Assembly: GCF_003575965.1 (NCBI RefSeq) | Contig: NZ_QWJJ01000014.1 | Location: 86,912 to 150,911 of the forward strand | DNA: 64,000 nucleotides | Direction: 5' to 3' | Source of the DNA: Pseudooceanicola sediminis | GTDB taxonomy: Bacteria > Pseudomonadota > Alphaproteobacteria > Rhodobacterales > Rhodobacteraceae | Shown here: piece after piece, positions 19,466 to 29,399 of the stretch | How positions within the stretch are numbered: position 1 is the stretch's first letter | Layout: each line of letters begins with the position of its first letter | Position numbers and translations under genes: made by a program | The notes under the pieces: generated by a model | Told to the model about the DNA's origin: nothing | Databases searched by the model: none | What the model saw: the letters and a program-made list of their open reading frames with translations, nothing else

Positions 19466-20913
19466 GGCATGTCTTTCTGAAGGGCGCAGTCGACCGCGCG
19501 GCGGTAACTGTGCAGGTGGCGGGCGGTCAGCAGTGCGGCGGGCAGCGGCAGTATCAGCGCCAGCGTCGCAGCGCCGATCAGCGGCCCGAGATGCAGGGCT
19601 GTCGGAAGCGCGAGCAGTGCGGCAACCATGGGCAGGACGTGATGCGCCGAGATGTCGTGGCCGCGTCTTGCGGTGCGGGGTGATTTGTCGGTGACGGCAA
19701 AGCCCGTGCGGCGACCAAGCAGCGTGGCAAGCGTGGCCAGTGCCGCCACCGGGGTCAGCGCCAGGCGACTGGCCAGCGCGCTGGCGATATGGCGCGTCGA
19801 CAAACCGTCGCGGATGCCGCGGTAGATCAGCCGCCAACCGAGGTCATAGAGGCTGAGCAATATCGTCGCTGCGCTGAGCAACATAATCGGCAAGCTGCCC
19901 AGCCCGCTGAGCAGGCACAGGATGAGTATGACCGCGGGCAAAAGCGAGAGGTTCAGCCAGGCTGTCAATTGCGACAGAACGGCCAGACGTCTTGGCAGGC
20001 TGAGCCCGCAGCGCCGCGTGGCAAAAAGTGCGGTATGATGCAGCAGCGTCTGAAGGTTGCCGCTGGCCCAGCGATAGCGCTGCTTTTCCAGGCCGCGCAG
20101 GCTGAGAGGCAAAAGGCCCTTGCCGACCACTTGCGAGATGAAGTGCCCCGTATAGCCCGCCCGGCAAAGGTAGACGCCAGTATCCGCGTCCTCGGTGGTG
20201 GTGGCCATGGACCAGCCGCCGATTGCCAGCAGCGCGGGGTGCGATATGACGCAGAGCGTGCCGGTAAGCAGAACAGCTTCGGCCCCGTCGGCAAGCTGGG
20301 CGGCGGTGCGGAAATACTCCTCCAGATCGGCATCGACGCCAGGCGCGATTTCGGAGGATAGATCATATGCCTGTGGAAACTGTACATAGTCTGCACCTGT
20401 GTCGGCCAAGGCGCGGGCGGCGGCGCTCAGGAAATGTGGCGCGACCCGGTAGTCGGCATCGACGGTGACGATATGGGTGGCATCGGGACGGGTCAGCGAA
20501 AGCGCGATGTTCAGTGCCCCCGCCTTTGCGCCGCCTACGCCCATGCGGTGTATGAAGTTGATGTTGCGGGGGCCGTCACAGAACTCTGCCACGGGTTGCC
20601 ACAGCGCGGGATCGGCGGTGTTGTTGTCTATTACAATGATCTCATAATCCGCCTCGGCCCAGTCCTGCGCCAGGAGCGTGCGCAGGGTCTGGCACACCAT
20701 GGCGGGCGGTTCGCTGTGGATCGCGACGTGAATCGAGAAGACAGGGGTACCTGATTGCCAGGTGGGCAGGGTGCGACCACTGCGGTCGGGCTTGCAGATT
20801 TCGCCAGCGAGACGCAGCGCGATCAGGACAACTTGCAATGCGAACACAAGTGAAGTGATCAGTAGCGCCGCGTTCGAGATGAACACCGAAAAGCTGGCAA
20901 GGCCAACGAACAT
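19462..20913 (-). CDS. Membrane-embedded processive glycosyltransferase (cellulose-synthase-like)
   Basis: The 483-residue protein has an N-terminal membrane helix, a GT2 catalytic domain and several C-terminal membrane helices. Catalytic motifs are IIVIDNNTADP, TVDADYRV (DxD), TTEDADTGV (TED) and QRYRW at about residue 290, the hallmark of processive enzymes such as BcsA and hyaluronan synthase. It is the first gene of the overlapping operon and is a good candidate for the polymerase that extrudes the product. The GGAGG element abuts the ATG directly, an unusually short spacing. Confidence 0.9.
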   Translation of the reverse strand: MFVGLASFSVFISNAALLITSLVFALQVVLIALRLAGEICKPDRSGRTLPTWQSGTPVFSIHVAIHSEPPAMVCQTLRTLLAQDWAEADYEIIVIDNNTADPALWQPVAEFCDGPRNINFIHRMGVGGAKAGALNIALSLTRPDATHIVTVDADYRVAPHFLSAAARALADTGADYVQFPQAYDLSSEIAPGVDADLEEYFRTAAQLADGAEAVLLTGTLCVISHPALLAIGGWSMATTTEDADTGVYLCRAGYTGHFISQVVGKGLLPLSLRGLEKQRYRWASGNLQTLLHHTALFATRRCGLSLPRRLAVLSQLTAWLNLSLLPAVILILCLLSGLGSLPIMLLSAATILLSLYDLGWRLIYRGIRDGLSTRHIASALASRLALTPVAALATLATLLGRRTGFAVTDKSPRTARRGHDISAHHVLPMVAALLALPTALHLGPLIGAATLALILPLPAALLTARHLHSYRRAVDCALQKDMP

Positions 20914-21135
20914 CCTCCACCCCCTTAGGTGTTGTTATCGCTGCAATACCTCAGCATCACTCTTGAAAAGGAGGCAGGCACACGCCTCAGGCAACAGACG
21001 ACGCGTGCAGTCTCCCGCGCCATACCAATGGTCGCGGGAAACAGAACGCTCGTCGCTGAGAGGGTATGCCGTCGGGGACGGTCGCGCTTTAAACTGGATT
21101 TAGGCGGATGATGATTTGGGTACCGATGCGCGGTA
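20914..21135. promoter_or_regulatory. Upstream region of the glycosyltransferase operon
   Basis: This 222-bp gap lies between the 3' end of the Crp/Fnr gene and the operon start. All genes around it run leftward, so it must contain the promoter of the eight-gene operon. I see no GGAAC-type element or clear palindrome. Confidence 0.4.
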
Positions 21136-21885
21136 TCACGCCTGCGTGCCGTCGCTCGGCAGCCAGGAAATATCGATGTCGTCGTACCGATTATGAAAGT
21201 CAGTCATCTCGCGAAGGCGGTCTTCGCGAAGGATTTGTATGTGGAGACCGTCACGGCGAATGTAGCCTTCAACCTCCATCCGCGAAAATGTCTTGCTGAT
21301 ATAGACATTCGTCAGGCCGAGGTATTGGGCAATCTGGGTCTGGTTCAGCGGCAGGCGGAATCTGTCTGTCAGCTCGGAGCTGGTAATCCGCAGCCGCGCG
21401 ATCAGATCCAGCAACATGTAGCCGATGCGTTCGAGCGCGCTCATCCGGCCCATGGCACGCAGCAGGTCGATCAAAACGACCTGATCGCGCAGGGCGAGGG
21501 ACATCAGAAGTGCAGTCAGACGCGGAGACGTACGAAAGACCTCGTCCATCGCCTGCTTGGCGAACGGGCAAAGGACCACATTTTCGACGGCACACAACGA
21601 GGTTGAAACATCCTTCAGTGCGATATCGGTAAAGCCGACAATGTCGCCGGGATGATGAATTTTCACGATCTGTCGTCTGCCGTCCGGCATGTCGGCATAG
21701 CTGATAAGCCAGCCGCGCTTGACGACAAACAGCTCCTTGTTGGTATCGCCGCCTTGATAGATTTCCTGCCCAGCCTGGTAATTCCGCTCGGACTTCTCGA
21801 TCTCTCGCAACAAGGCGCGGTCGGTTTCGCTGAGGGGGACGTAATGCTGCAGCTTGGTGACGAGGCAGCTTGATGTCTTTTGCAT
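21136..21885 (-). CDS. Crp/Fnr-family transcriptional regulator
   Basis: The 249-residue protein has a cyclic-nucleotide-binding-like beta-roll (IYQGGDTNKELFVVKRGWL, then IVKIHHPGDIVGFTDIAL), a dimerisation helix and a C-terminal winged helix with the recognition element QIAQYLGLTNVYISKTFSRM. There is no Fnr-type N-terminal cysteine cluster, so an iron-sulfur oxygen sensor is unlikely. Its position directly upstream of the glycan operon, in the same direction, makes it a candidate regulator of that operon. Confidence 0.9.
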   Translation of the reverse strand: MQKTSSCLVTKLQHYVPLSETDRALLREIEKSERNYQAGQEIYQGGDTNKELFVVKRGWLISYADMPDGRRQIVKIHHPGDIVGFTDIALKDVSTSLCAVENVVLCPFAKQAMDEVFRTSPRLTALLMSLALRDQVVLIDLLRAMGRMSALERIGYMLLDLIARLRITSSELTDRFRLPLNQTQIAQYLGLTNVYISKTFSRMEVEGYIRRDGLHIQILREDRLREMTDFHNRYDDIDISWLPSDGTQA

Positions 21886-22565
21886 TCTTCTTCCTAGTCT
21901 GTGTCAGGTTGCGGAGGACTGTGCAGGCGCGGCTGATCTGTCGTGTCCATGCCAAGGCTAGTGGTGCATGTTCAGCTGCACGTTAAACCCCTGAGAGGGC
22001 ATTCGGTTCAGTCGGTCAAATTGGCATGTATGTGTGGGCAAATGCGTCAGGGCGGTGCTGCGGGGCATCATCCATAATCGATGCGGCCGGCTGGTCGCCC
22101 AGCAGAGGGATGCGCGAGGGAAGCGAACTTCGCAAGTCGGCTGTGCTGAGAAGAGGGACATGGTTCGCGCCGCGCTGCCGCGAACAAGTGGGGCCTTCGT
22201 ACGCCGCGGACGCATCTCTTCCAGTTAACCATTGATGGTGCGGGGGACGTTTAACCTCGGTCCAATGGCCGCCGCGCCAAGTGCATGGCGCGGCGAGGGT
22301 AACTGTTGCGTTGGCCATTTGAATGCACGCCGCAGCACCTCGTTCTGCGGATTTCGCAAGGTGACGGGCCACGCCCGTTGTGGTCAAGGCGGCGCTTTGG
22401 CAGGAGAGTTGCCCGAGATTGGACATCTCGATCGCCGGCTGTCTTGCGAAGGACCCCGCGGATTTCCAGGCTGATGCTGGTATGGCGCAGCAGGTGAACG
22501 GTGATGCCCGACCCGACCGAAACCCCGGGCGCAACCGTCGTTGGAAAGGCGCATTGGTCCGTTTG
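21886..22565. other. 680-bp gap without a convincing gene
   Basis: Open frames of up to ~190 codons occur on the minus strand but read as low-complexity Arg/Pro/Ala-rich sequence with no domain or ribosome site. The stretch must hold the promoter of the Crp/Fnr gene at its left end. I see no RNA gene or strong repeat. Confidence 0.45.
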
Positions 22566-23612
22566 TTAAGGGGCCGTCTCCTCGGCCTTGGCAAACAAGC
22601 CCGTCAGGGCCGTTTGGATGATCGAGGTCACACGGGGGCGTCGACCCGGTGAGAACGGCATTGGACGGCAAACCTCCATGGCGGCGACACCGACGCGGGC
22701 TGTCAGGGCGCCGTTGACCACGCCTTCGCCGAACCGCCGCGACAGGCGTGCCAGCAGGTTACCCCCAAGGACCGAATGCAGCATGTCATCGCCCATGGCC
22801 ACAGCACCCGTCGCGACGAGGTGGGACATCACGGCCCGCAACAGACGCCAGCTGCCCAGCGTCCCGGATCGCCCGCCATATACTTCGGCAATGCGGCGGA
22901 TCATGCGCACATTAGAACTGAGCGCGGTAATGACGTCGGCAAACGCCAGGGGCACGAGCGCGGTGACAGTGGCAACCTGGCGGGCAGCCGCCTCGACTTC
23001 GCGGCGCGCGGCAAGGTCGAGAGGGGCAAGAAGCTCCGTTTCCGTCAGGGCCAGCAGCGCGGTGGCATCGAATTGTTCGTCCCGCCGCTCCGAAAGACGC
23101 TCGACATGCCACTTCAACTCGGGTCGCGTGGCATAGAGCGCTGAAAGGCTCTTGGAAAAATCGCGTGCCTTCGAAAGATCGTCGAGTGCCGCAGCTTCGG
23201 TCGCGCGGACATGCAGATGATCCATGCGCGCCAGTCGCGCGAAGGCAGACAGTTCCTTTACCACGATAGCGAGCGCGACGAGCAGGAATGCCGCGATGAG
23301 GGCGGCGACACCATAGCCGAGCCAGGGCGTGCTGGTGACAAGGCCGATGACGAAATTCCAGGCGGCGGTGGAGATGACAACACCGATCAGCGCAGCAAGC
23401 AGGGACCAGAACCATCGGGCCAGACGCGAGGGCTTGCGGCTCGCCAGGACGGCGGCCGAGCGCATTGCGTTCCCGCGTGTCCCATACCCTGGCTCGTGCT
23501 CGGGCACTGGCGGGGCCGCATCGGGACCCGGAATGGTGTCCTCGTTGCCATATTCGATCAAAACGGGTCCGCGTGCGCGTGGTTCCGTCTGTTTCGAAGG
23601 GGTATCGCTCAT
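22566..23612 (-). CDS. TIGR01620 / DUF697 membrane protein (YcjF-like)
   Basis: The 348-residue protein has a Pro/acidic N-terminal region, two membrane helices (about residues 66-115) and a C-terminal DUF697-type region ending in VTSIIQTALTGLFAKAEE. It matches TIGR01620, the usual genomic partner of YcjX. The start overlaps the stop of the acetyltransferase gene (ATGA). YcjX-YcjF pairs are envelope-stress-associated in Proteobacteria, but the biochemical role is not established. Confidence 0.88.
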   Translation of the reverse strand: MSDTPSKQTEPRARGPVLIEYGNEDTIPGPDAAPPVPEHEPGYGTRGNAMRSAAVLASRKPSRLARWFWSLLAALIGVVISTAAWNFVIGLVTSTPWLGYGVAALIAAFLLVALAIVVKELSAFARLARMDHLHVRATEAAALDDLSKARDFSKSLSALYATRPELKWHVERLSERRDEQFDATALLALTETELLAPLDLAARREVEAAARQVATVTALVPLAFADVITALSSNVRMIRRIAEVYGGRSGTLGSWRLLRAVMSHLVATGAVAMGDDMLHSVLGGNLLARLSRRFGEGVVNGALTARVGVAAMEVCRPMPFSPGRRPRVTSIIQTALTGLFAKAEETAP

Positions 23613-24124
23613 GCCGTATCCTGCCTGTGAACCTGAGGTTTCTGCCAGATCATCAAAACTTCGGGCAAGGCTTCGTCATTGCCGCTGCCATCGCCATAGG
23701 CGGCCGTTGAAAACCCTTCGGCGGCGTAAAAACGTCGCGCCGTGTTGCTCTCTACTGGTGTCCAGAGCGCGAGCAGCGTGCGGGTCGCCTTTGCCTCTGA
23801 CAACAGGGCGCGGCCATGTCCACGGCGGCGCGCGCGTGCATGGACATAGAGAGCATGGATCAGATCGCCTTCGCGCGCGATAAAGGCGCAAGGGCCATCG
23901 TCGTCGCAGATCAGGCGGACGGAGCCGCGCAGTACCAGCCGGACCAGCAAAAGCACATCCATCCCCCGATGGCGGACCTGCGGCATCCAATCGGTGTCAC
24001 GGGTAAAGCTCCACAGGATGCGGGCAAGCGCGGGCACATTGTATAGGCGCGCGGGCCGTGGCACGACGTCGCGCCGGGTACGATCCGTGGCAGCGGCGAA
24101 GGGACGCAACGCGCGCGCGATCAC
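23609..24124 (-). CDS. GNAT-family N-acetyltransferase
   Basis: The 171-residue protein starts at a GTG (24124) that overlaps the ycjX stop as GTGA. It has the GNAT acetyl-CoA loop VHARARRRGHGRALLSEA (Q/RxxGxG/A type, about residues 94-111) and the C-terminal NTARRFYAAEGF motif. It is wedged by four-base overlaps between ycjX and its DUF697 partner, an insertion into a usually adjacent pair. The target is unknown. Confidence 0.82.
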   Translation of the reverse strand: MIARALRPFAAATDRTRRDVVPRPARLYNVPALARILWSFTRDTDWMPQVRHRGMDVLLLVRLVLRGSVRLICDDDGPCAFIAREGDLIHALYVHARARRRGHGRALLSEAKATRTLLALWTPVESNTARRFYAAEGFSTAAYGDGSGNDEALPEVLMIWQKPQVHRQDTA

Positions 24125-25539
24125 AACCTGTCCCCGATCAGGAATTGGGCGGCACGGTCCAGGCGAATGTGTGGCGGCCCTTCGCCGGGCTTCAACGATA
24201 TATCGGCAGGTGCAAAGGACATGATGGAATAATCCTCGTCCAGCCACTGATCGCCGGACAAATGTCCGCGCGTTATGCGGCTGGGATCCTCCGGCAAGGC
24301 GCCGGGATACATGGCAGCCTGCTTCCCGGTGTCCAGCAGACGGCCACGAACCGCCTGCAGGGCGGCACCTTCATGCCGGATTGTCTCCTCGACTGTGGCG
24401 CGTAGCGACGCGATGGACATGGCCTGCGTTCTGGCACCGGCAAAATCGGCACGTGAGATCGCATTGCTGACCAGGGCTTCCATGATTGCGGTCAGGCGCG
24501 CGTGCTGAGTGTGATGCAGATGATCTGCCTTGGTGGCCGCGAACAGGATCTTTTCAACGCGTTTACCCAGCAGCAGACGTGACGCCCAGGCGTTGCGGCC
24601 GGGGCGGAAGGCCGACAGGATCCCCTCCAGCCCCCTGTTGAGGTCATCGACGGCTGCGGGTCCCGCATGAATTGCCGAAAGCGCATCGACCAGGACGACC
24701 TGACGGTCGATCCGCGCAAAGTGTTGCTGAAAGAACGGCTTCACGACGCGGAATTTATAGGCCTCGTACCGACGCTCCATCTCTCGCCACAGGCTTTTGC
24801 GCGGCGCGCTGTCCTGTGGCGGCAGCGGTGCGAAGGTCAGCACGGGCGAGCCCTCCATTTCACCGGGCAGCAGGAACCGACCCGGGGTCACATCGGACAT
24901 GCCTTCAAGCCGCGCCTGACGCAAGTAGGCCGTATAGCTGCGGGCAAGCGCCTGGGCGTCTGGTTCCTGCCAGGTCCCGGTGGCGGCAGCAGCCCGCGCA
25001 GCATCGAGAAAGTCGGAGCCGTAGGAGCGCGCGTCCATGCGCGCCAGAACTTCGCGGGACCACTCAGCGTAGGTCTTGTCCATCAGGGGCAGATCCAGCA
25101 GCCATTCGCCGGGATAGTCGATGATGTCCAGGTGCACGGTGCGCGGCCCGGACAGACCGGCGATCAGACCCGCAGGACGCACGCGAAATGACAGGCGCAA
25201 TTCGGAAATGGTGCGCGTGCTTTCCGGCCAGTGTGGCGCAGGACCGGTCAGCGCGGCGAGGTGAGCCTCATAGTCGAAACGGGGCAGGGTGTCGTCAGGT
25301 TGGGGTTGCAGGTAGGCGGCAAGGATGCGGTTGTCAGCCTCTGCCAGCAACTGCGGCATTCTTGAACGGTTCAACAGGTTGGCGACAAGAGAGGTAATGA
25401 ACACGGTCTTGCCGGCACGTGCCATACCCGTCACGCCCAGGCGAATGACCGGTTCAAAGAACGTCTCGGATAACGTGTCACCAACAGTTTCAATCTGTCG
25501 TGTTATGCCATCGGTCAGCGAGGTAATGCCAAATGCCAA
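24121..25539 (-). CDS. ycjX: YcjX-family P-loop GTPase-like protein
   Basis: The family Walker A motif is [12 protein letters not shown], then [20 protein letters not shown] as Walker B/switch, [14 protein letters not shown] and the TKADHLH recognition motif. The start is uncertain: a TTG at 25539 giving [17 protein letters not shown] fits family N-termini best and has CAGGG upstream; a TTG at 25602 would add 21 residues. From 25539 the protein has 472 residues. It leads the ycjX-GNAT-DUF697 operon, divergent from truA. Confidence 0.88.
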   Translation of the reverse strand: MAFGITSLTDGITRQIETVGDTLSETFFEPVIRLGVTGMARAGKTVFITSLVANLLNRSRMPQLLAEADNRILAAYLQPQPDDTLPRFDYEAHLAALTGPAPHWPESTRTISELRLSFRVRPAGLIAGLSGPRTVHLDIIDYPGEWLLDLPLMDKTYAEWSREVLARMDARSYGSDFLDAARAAAATGTWQEPDAQALARSYTAYLRQARLEGMSDVTPGRFLLPGEMEGSPVLTFAPLPPQDSAPRKSLWREMERRYEAYKFRVVKPFFQQHFARIDRQVVLVDALSAIHAGPAAVDDLNRGLEGILSAFRPGRNAWASRLLLGKRVEKILFAATKADHLHHTQHARLTAIMEALVSNAISRADFAGARTQAMSIASLRATVEETIRHEGAALQAVRGRLLDTGKQAAMYPGALPEDPSRITRGHLSGDQWLDEDYSIMSFAPADISLKPGEGPPHIRLDRAAQFLIGDRL

Positions 25540-25662
25540 ACGTGTTGCCCTGCCAGTCTGTTGGGTTTTTACATAGATAGACGGGGTGCGCGCGGTTTCC
25601 AAGGTTGCGTGGCTGTGCAGGAAGGCATTGCCCGTGTCGCGCGGATTAAGTATTTGCCGGAC

Positions 25663-26445
25663 ATGCCCAGATACGCCTTGAAAATCGAATATAACGGAGC
25701 GCCCTTCGCCGGTTGGCAGAAGCAGGCCGAGTTGCCCTCAGTCCAGAGGGCAATCGAGACCGCTCTGGACCGGTTGGAGGCAGGCGAGCACCAGATCGCG
25801 GCGGCGGGGCGAACGGACGCCGGAGTGCATGCCCTTGGTCAGGTGGCTCATTGCGACACGACGCGCGAATGGACGCCCTTCCGTCTGCAAGAGGCCGTCA
25901 ACTTTCACCTCAAGCCACATCCGATTGCGCTGGTCGATGTCGCCCCGGTCGCACCGGACTGGCACGCGCGCTTTTCAGCGCAGGAGCGTCATTACATGTT
26001 TCGCATCGTCATGCGCCGCCCCCCGGTGACGCATGAGGCCGGGTTGGTTTGGCAGGTCAAAAGGCCATTGGATATCGAACGGATGCGTGCCGGGGCGGCC
26101 CGACTGATTGGGCACCACGATTTCACGACGTTTCGCAGCACGATATGCCAGGCGAAAAGCCCATGTAAAACGCTGGATGAAATTCGGATCGAGGAGTTCG
26201 ACGGCGCGTCCGGACCGGAGATGCGCCTTTATGTGCGCGCCCGCAGCTTTCTGCACAACCAGGTTCGATCGATTGTCGGCACGCTTGAAAAGGTCGGCGT
26301 CGGGGCATGGGACCCCGAGGACGTCTCGAGGGCACTGGAGGCGCGGGATCGGGCGGCGTGCGGACCGGTCAGTCCGCCGCACGGGTTGTACCTCGAAAGT
26401 GTCCGGTATCCCGAAGATCCGTTTGCCGGGATCTCCGGGGAATAA
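25663..26445 (+). CDS. truA: tRNA pseudouridine(38-40) synthase
   Basis: The 260-residue enzyme isomerises uridines 38-40 in the anticodon stem. It starts [12 protein letters not shown] and has the catalytic aspartate in [20 protein letters not shown], the substrate-binding [13 protein letters not shown] and the C-terminal [15 protein letters not shown] motif. Length is normal for TruA. It is divergent from ycjX with about 120 bp between the chosen starts. Confidence 0.96.
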   Translation: MPRYALKIEYNGAPFAGWQKQAELPSVQRAIETALDRLEAGEHQIAAAGRTDAGVHALGQVAHCDTTREWTPFRLQEAVNFHLKPHPIALVDVAPVAPDWHARFSAQERHYMFRIVMRRPPVTHEAGLVWQVKRPLDIERMRAGAARLIGHHDFTTFRSTICQAKSPCKTLDEIRIEEFDGASGPEMRLYVRARSFLHNQVRSIVGTLEKVGVGAWDPEDVSRALEARDRAACGPVSPPHGLYLESVRYPEDPFAGISGE

Positions 26446-26488
26446 GGCGCTCCGTCTCCTGCCTGCTGTCTGTCGCCAATCGCGTTCT

Positions 26489-26524
26489 GCAAGATGACAG
26501 ACCTTTGGCTGGCCGTCATCTTGC
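26489..26524. terminator. Bidirectional hairpin between convergent truA and aminotransferase genes
   Basis: GCAAGATGAC at 26489-26498 and GTCATCTTGC at 26515-26524 form a perfect 10-bp inverted repeat with a 16-base loop, placed 43 bases after truA and 67 before the end of the convergent gene. It can fold on either transcript. Confidence 0.55.
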
Positions 26525-26591
26525 TTGATACGCTCACGTCAGAGGCATTTGCTGCCCTTCGACAGCAAGCTCTGCCCGCGCGAGGTGGAGA

Positions 26592-27809
26592 TCAGGTCCC
26601 GTACGCGATTTCCGCCGGTCGCATCACGTCTGCCGCCGCCGAGACAAGGGCGGCTGCGATGCTGTCGCAGTCAGCAAGTGTCAGGCGGGCAGGCAACCGG
26701 CAGTCGCAGGCGCGCATCAACATCGCACGCGTCTTCGGCAGCTCCGGCAGGTTTTCGATGAATTGCCAGTTCCAGAAGGCACGAGCATTGTCGGTCGACA
26801 TGCCAAAGACCTGAACCTTGATCCCATAGCTGGCTGCGGCGGCCTGAAAGGCGAGGGTTTCCTCGTCGCTCATACCGATCAGGTTGAATTGCAGGCTGTC
26901 AGGCGCGCGTTCCTCGGGCGCAAGTTTCGCGGGAACGTCGATCCAGGGACTTTGCGAGATGCACGCAGCCGTGTGGTCGTGGTTGCGACGGCCATCGCTG
27001 ATGCGGCGGGCGACCTCGGGCAGCTGGGCGCGTGCAATGGTGGCAGACATGTTCGACAGGCGCAGATTGTAGAGTGGCAATTGGTTCTGCCAGCGCTGCA
27101 GGGCCGTCACAAGTTCGTCAGAGTTTTCGCCTCGGCGGGCCTGGTGCTTTTTCCACATGTGTTCATAGGCGCCCGACATGATGATTGCGCGGGCCACCAG
27201 GTCGGCGTCGTCAGTGACCATGATCCCGCCTTCGCCGGAATTGATCATCTTGTAGCTTTGAAACGAGAAACAGCCGATCCGCCCGATCGTGCCGATATTC
27301 CGGCCTGCCCAGGTGGTGCCGAGGGAATGTGCGGCGTCTTCGATGACCGGAATGTCGCGCGCGTCACAAAGCGCCATGATTGCGTCCATGTCAGAGGTAT
27401 GGCCGCGCATATGAGAGATTATGACCGCCTGAACATCGTCGAGGCGCATCGTGAAATCATCGATATCGATCCGGTAATTATCGCCGACTTCGCAGAGCAC
27501 TGGAATGCAATCGGCATGTACGATCGCGGAAGGAACTGCCGCAAAGGTAAAGCCGGGGATCATCACGCGCGCGCCGCGCGGCAGGTTCAGTGCCTTGAGC
27601 GACAGGAAAAGTGCAGCGGAGCAGGAGGAAACAGCCAGCGCGAAACGGCTGCCCATCATCTCGGCGAATTCGGTTTCCAGCAGGGTAACGGGCGCGTTTT
27701 CAGGAGCCGTGTAACGAAACAGGTCGCCGGAGGTCAGCAGCCGCTCGATCTCGGCGCGGGCGGCTTCTGGGATCGGTTCGGCGTCATAGACGTTCGGCGG
27801 CAGGGACAT
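26592..27809 (-). CDS. DegT/DnrJ/EryC1/StrS-family PLP aminotransferase
   Basis: The 405-residue fold-type I enzyme has a phosphate-binding SSCSAALFLSLKAL loop (about residues 61-74), the PLP-contacting VIEDAAHSLG and the Schiff-base lysine in FQSYKMINSGEGG (about residue 184). The family makes amino-sugars or acts on cyclitols. It lies downstream of the amine cluster in the same orientation, separated by 155 bases, so it may or may not be part of that transcription unit. No sugar-nucleotide genes adjoin it. Confidence 0.85.
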   Translation of the reverse strand: MSLPPNVYDAEPIPEAARAEIERLLTSGDLFRYTAPENAPVTLLETEFAEMMGSRFALAVSSCSAALFLSLKALNLPRGARVMIPGFTFAAVPSAIVHADCIPVLCEVGDNYRIDIDDFTMRLDDVQAVIISHMRGHTSDMDAIMALCDARDIPVIEDAAHSLGTTWAGRNIGTIGRIGCFSFQSYKMINSGEGGIMVTDDADLVARAIIMSGAYEHMWKKHQARRGENSDELVTALQRWQNQLPLYNLRLSNMSATIARAQLPEVARRISDGRRNHDHTAACISQSPWIDVPAKLAPEERAPDSLQFNLIGMSDEETLAFQAAAASYGIKVQVFGMSTDNARAFWNWQFIENLPELPKTRAMLMRACDCRLPARLTLADCDSIAAALVSAAADVMRPAEIAYGT

Positions 27810-27964
27810 TATGTTCGGCTTTCCTGAAGGTGGTATTCGGGAAAGTTAAACGAAACCCGCCGGGATGCAAAATGAAATCTGTGTAACGGCGCGGAAAGGC
27901 TGCGCGCCGCTTGTCACCGATTTTGTGCTGTTCGGGCGGGATAGACCCGATCCCGTGTGCGAGG

Positions 27965-29269
27965 TCAGAGGCCGAGGCGGTCGCGGATGGCAAACCATGT
28001 CATCGCGAGAACCAGCAGCGGTGAACGCATGGCCGGGCCCCCTGGAAAGGGCGGTGCTGGCATTTTCGACATGGTGTCGAAACCCGCGGCCTGACCTTGG
28101 ATGGCGAGGGCCATCAATTGCCCGGCATGTGTCGCCGTGCCGAGGCCATGCCCCGAATATCCCGAAGCTGTGAGGATATTGGGCGAAAGCCGGGCAAGGA
28201 AGGGAGCACGCTTCATGGTGATGCCGAGAGTGCCGCCCCACGCATAGTCTATCGCGACATCCTTGAGGTGCGGAAATATCTGCGTCATGGGCGCGCGCAC
28301 CTTGGCGGCGATATCGTCAGGAAAACGGTATCCATAACTTTCGCCGCCGCCGAACAGCAGACGATGGTCTGGGGTCAGGCGGAAGTAGTTGACCACGAAC
28401 TTGCTGTCCGCAACTGCAACGTCGCGTGTCAGCACCCGGTCGACGTCGTCGCCAAGAGGCTCGGTGACCGCAATGAAATTGTTGATCGGCATGACCCGGC
28501 GCGAGGGTTCCCTGTGCAGCCGCGTCATGTAGCCGTTCCCGGCAAGGATGACATGATCCGCCACTACCCTGCCCTGGGCAGTGTGCAACGTGGCAGGCTG
28601 ACCCTCATCCAGGGAAAGAACTTCGGATGCCTCGCAGATCCGCACACCTGCTGCGGTAGCAGCGCGGGCGAGGCCGAGCGCGAACCTGAGGGGATGCAGA
28701 TGCGCTGCGCCGTGATCAAGGATGCCGCCAGCATAGGCGGGTGACGGGCAAAGTGCATGCGACGCGGCGGCGTCCAGACGTTCCATCTGGGTATAGCCAT
28801 ACCGGTCCTGCAACAGATCGGCGTAGTCGTGCAGGTGCTTGGCATCACCGGCGGAACAGCCGACCCAGGCAACGCCGGGCTTCAGATCCGCATCGATATC
28901 ATGGTCGCGGATCAGGGATTTGACGAGGTTCTTCGCATCTTCGCCCAGCTGCCAGAGCGTGCCCGCATCCTCCGCGCCGAGCCATTTTTCGAGGTCGTCC
29001 TGATATGGACGTTGCCCCGATCCAAGCTGGCCCCCGTTGCGACCCGAGGCCCCGAAACCGACGCGCTGTGCTTCGAGAAGAATAACCGAAAGCCCGGCCT
29101 GGGCGGCATGGAGCGCGGCGGAGAGGCCGGTATACCCCCCGCCGACGATTGCGACATCCGCGCGCGCATCGCCTTCGAGCGGTGGAAAGGGGGGCAGCAG
29201 CGTCGCCGTTGCCGCGTACCAGCTGGGTGGGTAGGCACCTGTGGCATCGTTGGCATAAAGGAGTTTCAT
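27965..29269 (-). CDS. FAD-dependent amine oxidoreductase (gamma-glutamylputrescine oxidase-like)
   Basis: The 434-residue DAO-fold flavoprotein starts at ATG 29269 after GGAGG. The Rossmann motif is DVAIVGGGYTGLSAALHAA (GxGxxG, about residues 38-56), followed by GFGASGRNGGQLGSGQ, typical of PuuB/OrdL-like oxidases. It ends with GYSGHGLGTATHAGQLMA. In the Puu pathway this enzyme oxidises gamma-glutamyl-amine to an aldehyde. Its neighbours are two glutamine-synthetase-like genes and a GATase, which supports this role. Confidence 0.87.
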   Translation of the reverse strand: MKLLYANDATGAYPPSWYAATATLLPPFPPLEGDARADVAIVGGGYTGLSAALHAAQAGLSVILLEAQRVGFGASGRNGGQLGSGQRPYQDDLEKWLGAEDAGTLWQLGEDAKNLVKSLIRDHDIDADLKPGVAWVGCSAGDAKHLHDYADLLQDRYGYTQMERLDAAASHALCPSPAYAGGILDHGAAHLHPLRFALGLARAATAAGVRICEASEVLSLDEGQPATLHTAQGRVVADHVILAGNGYMTRLHREPSRRVMPINNFIAVTEPLGDDVDRVLTRDVAVADSKFVVNYFRLTPDHRLLFGGGESYGYRFPDDIAAKVRAPMTQIFPHLKDVAIDYAWGGTLGITMKRAPFLARLSPNILTASGYSGHGLGTATHAGQLMALAIQGQAAGFDTMSKMPAPPFPGGPAMRSPLLVLAMTWFAIRDRLGL

Positions 29270-29399
29270 TGTCGGCCTCCGGTTGCTGGCCGCCTTCACG
29301 GGCGGCGACTTCGGCAAAAGTATCGGTGACGGAATTCTGAGGGCGGTGCGCGCAGGATGGCAAATGGGCCATCCCGCGGCCGCTCAAATCTGGCGTGGC

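Noticed and set aside
22016-22594. A 192-codon minus-strand frame in the gap before the Crp/Fnr gene
   Set aside because: Arg/Pro/Ser-rich, overlaps the end of the DUF697 gene, no ribosome site and no recognisable domain.
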